Shown: piece by piece, positions 15,839 to 19,095 of the stretch
Position numbering within the stretch: position 1 is the stretch's first letter
How the letters are laid out: every line of letters starts with the position of its first letter
NCBI GenBank assembly: GCA_964349515.1
Contig: CAYGHG010000049.1
Location: 1-19,095 of the forward strand
DNA from: CAYGHG01 sp964349515
GTDB taxonomy: Bacteria > Oederibacteriota > PGYV01 > CAYGHG01
Reading direction: 5' to 3'
Length of the DNA stretch: 19,095 bases
Notes under the pieces: generated by a model
What the model saw: only the letters and a program-made list of their open reading frames with translations
Databases searched by the model: none
Told to the model about the DNA's origin: nothing
Program-made: the position numbers and the translations under genes

Positions 15839-16337
15839 TTACGGGCACCTCCTCTTTTGTTTTATCCCTGTACTCCGCGAATATTACCGGCAGGTCGCTT
15901 TTTTTCAGATTGCCGTAAACCTTGCCGTTTATCAGCATGACCGGCGCCAGCCCGCAGCATCCTACGCAGCGCACCAGTTCAAGCGAAAACAGGCCGTCCG
16001 TGCTTGTGGCATTCACGCCCACGCCGACTATCTGCTCTATCTCAAGCGTAAGGTCATAGGCGGCTTTAAGATAGCAGGCAGTGCCCATACACATCTGTAT
16101 CTGGTTTTTACCCGGTTTTTTCAGCTTGAAAAGATGATAAAAAGTTATGATGCCGTATATTTTCGCGAGGGGTATTTCCATTATTTTTGAAACTTCCATC
16201 GCGATTTTACGCGGGACATATCCGTAGATTTCCTGAATCTTGTGCAGAATCATAATAGTATTGCCCGGTTTGTCTTTTACTTCGGCAATATAGTCCATCA
16301 GGTCTTTTTCAATTGCAGTTTCTTTCTTTTCACTCAT
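15831..16337 (-). CDS. hydC: NuoE-like [2Fe-2S] subunit HydC
   Basis: The 168-residue protein is a NuoE/24-kDa-type thioredoxin-fold ferredoxin. The N-terminal helical part contains LHKIQEIYGYVPRKIAMEVS and the family hallmark IYGIITFYHLF. The [2Fe-2S] ligands are Cys83 and Cys88 (CMGTACYLKAA) and Cys124 with Cys128 (RCVGCCGLAP). Together with HydB and HydA it forms the conserved core of NAD-linked [FeFe] hydrogenases. I chose ATG 16337, which has AGGAG about 7 nt upstream; the longer frame from 16379 would add 14 residues encoded by the operator and leader DNA. It is the first gene of its operon, behind a Rex-like operator. Confidence 0.94.
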   Translation of the reverse strand: MSEKKETAIEKDLMDYIAEVKDKPGNTIMILHKIQEIYGYVPRKIAMEVSKIMEIPLAKIYGIITFYHLFKLKKPGKNQIQMCMGTACYLKAAYDLTLEIEQIVGVGVNATSTDGLFSLELVRCVGCCGLAPVMLINGKVYGNLKKSDLPVIFAEYRDKTKEEVPVNG

Positions 16338-16363
16338 AACCTTCTCCTTTGTCAGTATATGTA

Positions 16364-16381
16364 TTGTGAAACATTTCACTA
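16364..16381. promoter_or_regulatory. Candidate Rex (NADH/NAD+ sensor) operator before hydC
   Basis: The plus-strand sequence TTGTGAA-ACAT-TTCACTA matches the Rex operator consensus TTGTGAA-N4-TTCACAA except at one base in the right half. The inner GTGAAA-CA-TTTCAC is a perfect inverted repeat. It lies 26 nt upstream of the hydC start codon, in the leader downstream of two candidate promoters. Rex represses NADH-reoxidising fermentation and hydrogenase genes until NADH rises, so the location is functionally sensible. The TGTGA-N6-TCAC core also resembles CRP/FNR-family sites. No rex gene lies in the window. Confidence 0.6.
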
Positions 16382-16405
16382 ATCAGGGTAAAAAAAAAGG
16401 CTGTT

Positions 16406-16434
16406 TTTATATCACAGATTGAACATGTTGTAAG
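16406..16434 (-). promoter_or_regulatory. Candidate proximal promoter of hydC operon
   Basis: On the minus strand TATAAA (16411-16406) matches five of six -10 bases, and CTTACA (16434-16429) lies 17 nt upstream and matches four of six -35 bases. The putative operator at 16364-16381 would be about 25 to 42 nt downstream of this -10 box, a better geometry for repression than with the distal promoter. Confidence 0.4.
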
Positions 16435-16443
16435 TTCGTGAAA

Positions 16444-16472
16444 ATATTACTTTATGTTCAAGTATTTGTCAA
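16444..16472 (-). promoter_or_regulatory. Candidate distal promoter of hydC operon
   Basis: On the minus strand a perfect -35 TTGACA (16472-16467) is followed after 17 nt by TAATAT (16449-16444), which matches four of six -10 bases. It begins right after the hydA1 terminator. A proximal alternative exists at 16406-16434; the sequence alone does not decide which is used. Confidence 0.45.
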
Positions 16473-16484
16473 GTTTTTTTAGAT

Positions 16485-16527
16485 AAAAAAAAAAGACCTG
16501 CTGCAAAAATGCAGCAGGCCTTTTTTT
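16485..16527 (-). terminator. Intrinsic terminator after hydA1
   Basis: CCTGCTGCA (497-505 of the 16 kb block) pairs with TGCAGCAGG (510-518) around a four-base loop, and A- and T-runs flank the stem on both sides. On the minus strand the hairpin is followed by TCTTTTTTTTTT and starts within about 5 nt of the hydA1 stop. This is a strong rho-independent terminator that ends the gltD-like/hydA1 unit. Confidence 0.9.
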
Positions 16528-16531
16528 GAAG

Positions 16532-18307
16532 TTAAACGTAGATACCGCGTTTCACATAGTGGGTATGCAATAAATCGTGTGATTTATGCCCCAATGGTTC
16601 TTTCAGGAACTCTGCATACAGCTGCTGAACTTCAGGGTTTTCATGAGACTTGCGTATAGCAAGCCTGCTGTCTTCCGTATAAATTGAATCCGCGCGTTTC
16701 TGCCTGACTTCCCATGTAGTCGGTATCGGCTGTCCGCCTCCGCCCAGGCAGCCGCCGGGGCATGTCATCACTTCGATAAAGGCATAAGGTGATTCGCCGC
16801 GCTCAATCTGCTCCAAAAGTTTTCTCGCGTTGGCCAGAGTATGTGCAACCGCTATCTTGACTTTCATCCCGTTTATGTCGAGCTCGGCTTCTCTCACCCC
16901 TTCAAAACCCCTGACGACTTTGAGGTTTATATCAGGCAGGGGCTTGCCGGTCAGAACTTCGTAAGCTGTTCTGACAGCGGCTTCCATGACGCCGCCTGTC
17001 GCTCCGAATATTACCGCCGCTCCTGTTGACGCGCCGAGCGGGCTGTCAAATTTTTCATCGGGAAGATTTTCAAACCTGATGCCGGTTTCTTTCATCATTC
17101 TCGCGAGCTCCCTCGTGGTAAGTACGCAGTCTATATCATAGAAAGCATCTTTCTCGGGGAGATTCATTTTGCCCTTCCAGTATTCAAAAGCGCCGAGCAT
17201 CTCCGGCCTTTTGGCTTCATATTTTTTTGCCGTGCAGGGCATTATGGATACAACCACAAGTTTGCGGGGGTCAATGTTGAGTTTTTCCGCATAATATGTT
17301 TTGGCAAGAGCGCCGAACATCTGCTGCGGCGATTTGCATGTTGAGAGATGGTCAAGCAGGTTGGGAAAGAAGTGTTCCGCAAATTTTATCCAGCCCGGCG
17401 AGCAGGATGTTATCATCGGCAGTGTGCCTTTTTCCTTTATTCTTTTAATCAGCTCGTGCCCCTCTTCCATGATTGTAAGGTCGGCGGTAAAGTCTGTATC
17501 AAAGACCTTGTCAAAACCGAGCCTCCTTAAACCCGCCACCATCTGCCCGGTGACAAGCGCGCCGGCCCCCATACCCATCGCTTCGCCTATGCCCACCCTG
17601 ATTGCAGGCGCGGTCTGAACCACTACAACTTTGTCGGGGTCCATTATTGCCCTGAATACCTCTTCGGTATCATCACGCTCCACTATTGCCGCAGTCGGGC
17701 ATACCAGGGCGCACTGTCCGCAGTTTGTACAGGCGATATTTCCAAGCCCGCGCTCCATAAATGTGGAAACTTTTGATTTTAACCCCCTTCCTGAAAGGTT
17801 AATCGCGTGCACAGTCTGAACCTCGGCGCACACTTTGACGCACCTGCCGCACAGTATGCACTTGTTGGGGTCCCTTAAAAGAGAGGGCGAGGTCTCGTCA
17901 AACTCGGAATCTTTTTTTGTTTTTACGAATACACTTTCTTTTATGCCCAGGTCTGCCGATATGGTCTGGAGTTCGCAGTTTTGGTTTCTTAAACAGTTCA
18001 GGCAGTCTTTCGGGTGGTTGGCAAGAAGAAGCTCCACATTAGTTTTTCTGGCGTTTCTGACTTTTGCGGAATTTGTGGTAATCTCCATGTTTTCCGCAAC
18101 GTTTGTCACGCATGAACGGACAAGCGCGCGTGCGTTTTTTACCTCTACAACGCATACGCCGCAGGAGGCGTTTTTGGATACGTCTTTGAGGAAACAAAGC
18201 GTGGGTATGTCCACGCCGGCCTCTTTGCAGGCGTCGAGTACGGAGAGCCCTTCGGTTACTCCGTAAGCCGCGCCGTTAATCTTTACGTTTACTTTTTTAT
18301 CAGCCAT
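16532..18307 (-). CDS. [FeFe]-hydrogenase catalytic subunit with variant L1 motif (hydA1)
   Basis: This is a second full-length catalytic subunit (591 residues) with the same modular layout as hydA2: [2Fe-2S] Cys38/49/52/66, His-ligated [4Fe-4S] His98/Cys102/105/111, two [4Fe-4S] motifs (Cys150/153/156/160 and 193/196/199/203), and the H-cluster domain. The differences are in the H-cluster motifs: L1 is TSCSPGW at 300-306 instead of TSCCPxW, and L3 is EVMTCPGGCLGGGGQP with Thr for Ala. L2 MPCTAKKYE is canonical. There is also an extra stretch of about 15 residues after L2 (around 366-392) relative to hydA2. TSCSP-type L1 motifs are, as I recall, found in Hnd-type NADP-linked hydrogenases, so the change need not inactivate the enzyme. 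It follows a GltD-like flavoprotein by 15 nt with AGGAG as ribosome binding site, which suggests NAD(P)H or glutamate-synthase-like wiring (HydDB group A2-like). Confidence 0.92.
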   Translation of the reverse strand: MADKKVNVKINGAAYGVTEGLSVLDACKEAGVDIPTLCFLKDVSKNASCGVCVVEVKNARALVRSCVTNVAENMEITTNSAKVRNARKTNVELLLANHPKDCLNCLRNQNCELQTISADLGIKESVFVKTKKDSEFDETSPSLLRDPNKCILCGRCVKVCAEVQTVHAINLSGRGLKSKVSTFMERGLGNIACTNCGQCALVCPTAAIVERDDTEEVFRAIMDPDKVVVVQTAPAIRVGIGEAMGMGAGALVTGQMVAGLRRLGFDKVFDTDFTADLTIMEEGHELIKRIKEKGTLPMITSCSPGWIKFAEHFFPNLLDHLSTCKSPQQMFGALAKTYYAEKLNIDPRKLVVVSIMPCTAKKYEAKRPEMLGAFEYWKGKMNLPEKDAFYDIDCVLTTRELARMMKETGIRFENLPDEKFDSPLGASTGAAVIFGATGGVMEAAVRTAYEVLTGKPLPDINLKVVRGFEGVREAELDINGMKVKIAVAHTLANARKLLEQIERGESPYAFIEVMTCPGGCLGGGGQPIPTTWEVRQKRADSIYTEDSRLAIRKSHENPEVQQLYAEFLKEPLGHKSHDLLHTHYVKRGIYV

Positions 18308-18322
18308 TGTTGTGGTCTCCTT

Positions 18323-19095
18323 TTAATTTTTGCCGGCGCAGTCTTTTACGTCGCACCTTAAGCAGCGCACAGCTTCGCGCAGCGCCTGCTCGCCTGTATA
18401 TCCGGCCATTACTTCCTGGAAATTGTTAACCCTGTCTTTTACGGGAAGAGTCTTGACCTTGGACTGCCTGCCGCCTTCCGGCTTTTCAGGCACTTCATTT
18501 TTATATGTGAAATTTTTGTAAAGTTTGTCAAAACGCCTCTCGCCCGTCAGTTCAAAGTCAATCGCTTCGGCGGCACGAATAGCTATGCCCATAGCCTCTG
18601 ACACAGTCGCAGGGCCGGTTACGGCGTCGCCGCCGGCGTAAATTTTAGGGTTTGTTGTTTTGAAAGTATGCGGGTTGACTTTGATAGAGCCGTTGCGCTG
18701 CACTGCCACGCCGAGTTCCCCCGCATATTCAAAGTCAACTTTTTCGCCGATGGCAAGTATCGCCATATCGCACGGTATGAGCTCCGCTTCATCTGTCATC
18801 ACGGGCTTTTTCCTGCCGGCTTTGTCAAAACCTTCAAACTTCATTCTCTTGACTTCCAGGCCTGTGACACACCCTTTCGAATCCCCGACCAGTTTTTCGG
18901 GCGCGCACATAAAGCGGAACTTTATTTTTTCCGCCTCGGCATCCTTTATCTCGTGTTCGTTAGCCGGCATCTCATCCCTGTCGCGCCTGTAAACTATGGT
19001 GACGTCAGCGCCGAGCCTCAGCAGTGTTCTCGCCGCGTCTATGGCAACGTTGCCTGCCCCTATTACGACGGCTTTTTTGCCTATCTTCTTAATGT
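18323..19095 (-). CDS. GltD-like FAD/NAD(P)-binding oxidoreductase, C-terminal part (cut by window edge)
   Basis: The frame is open to the window edge; about 257 C-terminal residues are visible, beginning before the internal ATG at 18970. The second dinucleotide-binding motif is VVIGAGNVAIDAARTLLRLG followed by ADVTIVYRRDRDEMPA, the classic NADPH-binding segment of the glutamate synthase small-subunit family. Further on are PCDMAILAIGEKVDF and the FAD-binding IYAGGDAVTGPATVSEAMGIAIRAAEAI. The end has CLRCDVKDC, a Cys cluster common in anaerobic GltD-like proteins. It probably passes electrons between NAD(P)H and the HydA1 encoded 15 nt downstream. The missing N-terminus could be a ferredoxin-type domain or a NuoF-like fusion; the window cannot tell. 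True glutamate synthase (GltD) is a less likely reading because of the hydA neighbour. Confidence 0.88.
   Translation of the reverse strand, partial: IKKIGKKAVVIGAGNVAIDAARTLLRLGADVTIVYRRDRDEMPANEHEIKDAEAEKIKFRFMCAPEKLVGDSKGCVTGLEVKRMKFEGFDKAGRKKPVMTDEAELIPCDMAILAIGEKVDFEYAGELGVAVQRNGSIKVNPHTFKTTNPKIYAGGDAVTGPATVSEAMGIAIRAAEAIDFELTGERRFDKLYKNFTYKNEVPEKPEGGRQSKVKTLPVKDRVNNFQEVMAGYTGEQALREAVRCLRCDVKDCAGKN

Noticed and set aside
11888..18307. hydA1 and hydA2 as a recent duplication
   Set aside because: They share domain order but differ in H-cluster motifs, in an insertion after L2 and throughout the N-terminal half, so they are ancient paralogues or separately acquired.
16532..18307. hydA1 as a pseudogene because of the L1 Ser
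   Set aside because: The frame is intact, all other cluster ligands are present, and TSCSP-type L1 motifs occur in other hydrogenases.
18323..18970. A complete 215-residue protein starting at 18970
   Set aside because: The frame is open and clearly coding upstream (GAGNVAIDAARTLLRLG), so the ATG at 18970 is internal and the gene is cut by the window edge.
1..19095. CRISPR arrays, insertion sequences, tRNA genes, phage or integration sites
   Set aside because: No regularly spaced repeats, transposase or integrase motifs, or tRNA-like cloverleaf sequences were seen; genes are tightly packed on one strand.

Overview
All genes in this window run on the minus strand, so the biological reading order is from position 19095 down to 1. 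The content is a compact [FeFe]-hydrogenase island followed by a methionine-synthase and cell-envelope segment. The organism is most likely an anaerobic, H2-metabolising, Gram-negative (outer-membrane) bacterium: it has signal-peptide and outer-membrane-barrel proteins, an NADH-linked [FeFe] hydrogenase, and cobalamin-dependent methionine synthase split into two proteins as in Thermotoga. Lineage cannot be fixed by eye; an uncultured phylum of the Elusimicrobiota/Goldbacteria/Firestonebacteria type or a spirochaete would fit, at low confidence. I see no tRNA, rRNA, CRISPR array, insertion sequence or other mobile element.

Region A (19095-16485): the C-terminal part of a GltD-like FAD/NAD(P) oxidoreductase, cut by the window edge, then a complete [FeFe]-hydrogenase catalytic subunit (called hydA1 here) with an unusual H-cluster motif (TSCSPGW), closed by a strong intrinsic terminator. 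Region B (about 16472-11848): a second transcription unit with candidate promoters and a near-consensus Rex operator in front of hydC, a small thioredoxin-like [2Fe-2S] protein, hydB and a second catalytic subunit (hydA2). This is a Thermotoga-type NADH/ferredoxin-linked (electron-bifurcating class) hydrogenase and also ends in an intrinsic terminator. Region C (11836-5695): a third unit with its own sigma70-like promoter carrying the H-cluster maturation genes hydG, aspA, hydF and hydE plus a divergent tandem hydE paralogue. These genes overlap or abut, so they are probably co-transcribed and translationally coupled. Region D (5686-1): a DMT/EamA-family exporter, a stand-alone MetH reactivation domain, a MetH lacking that domain, a secreted protein with a C-terminal peptidoglycan-binding-like domain, an outer-membrane barrel protein, and the first 21 codons of an unknown gene.

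How they work together: HydG, HydE and HydF (with AspA as a possible ammonia supplier) build the diiron part of the H-cluster for two different catalytic subunits. One is wired through HydB/HydC to NAD(H) and ferredoxin; the other probably works with a GltD-like NAD(P)H flavoprotein. The most interesting features are correlated departures from textbook sequences. HydG has lost the middle Cys of its auxiliary-cluster motif (CTAD in place of CTAC, with two new Cys nearby). HydE is duplicated in tandem with altered active-site motifs. HydA1 carries Ser in the L1 Cys pair. HydB has lost the Cys ligands of its N-terminal [2Fe-2S] domain while a separate [2Fe-2S] protein is encoded just before it. 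Whether these define a variant maturation or wiring scheme is inference.
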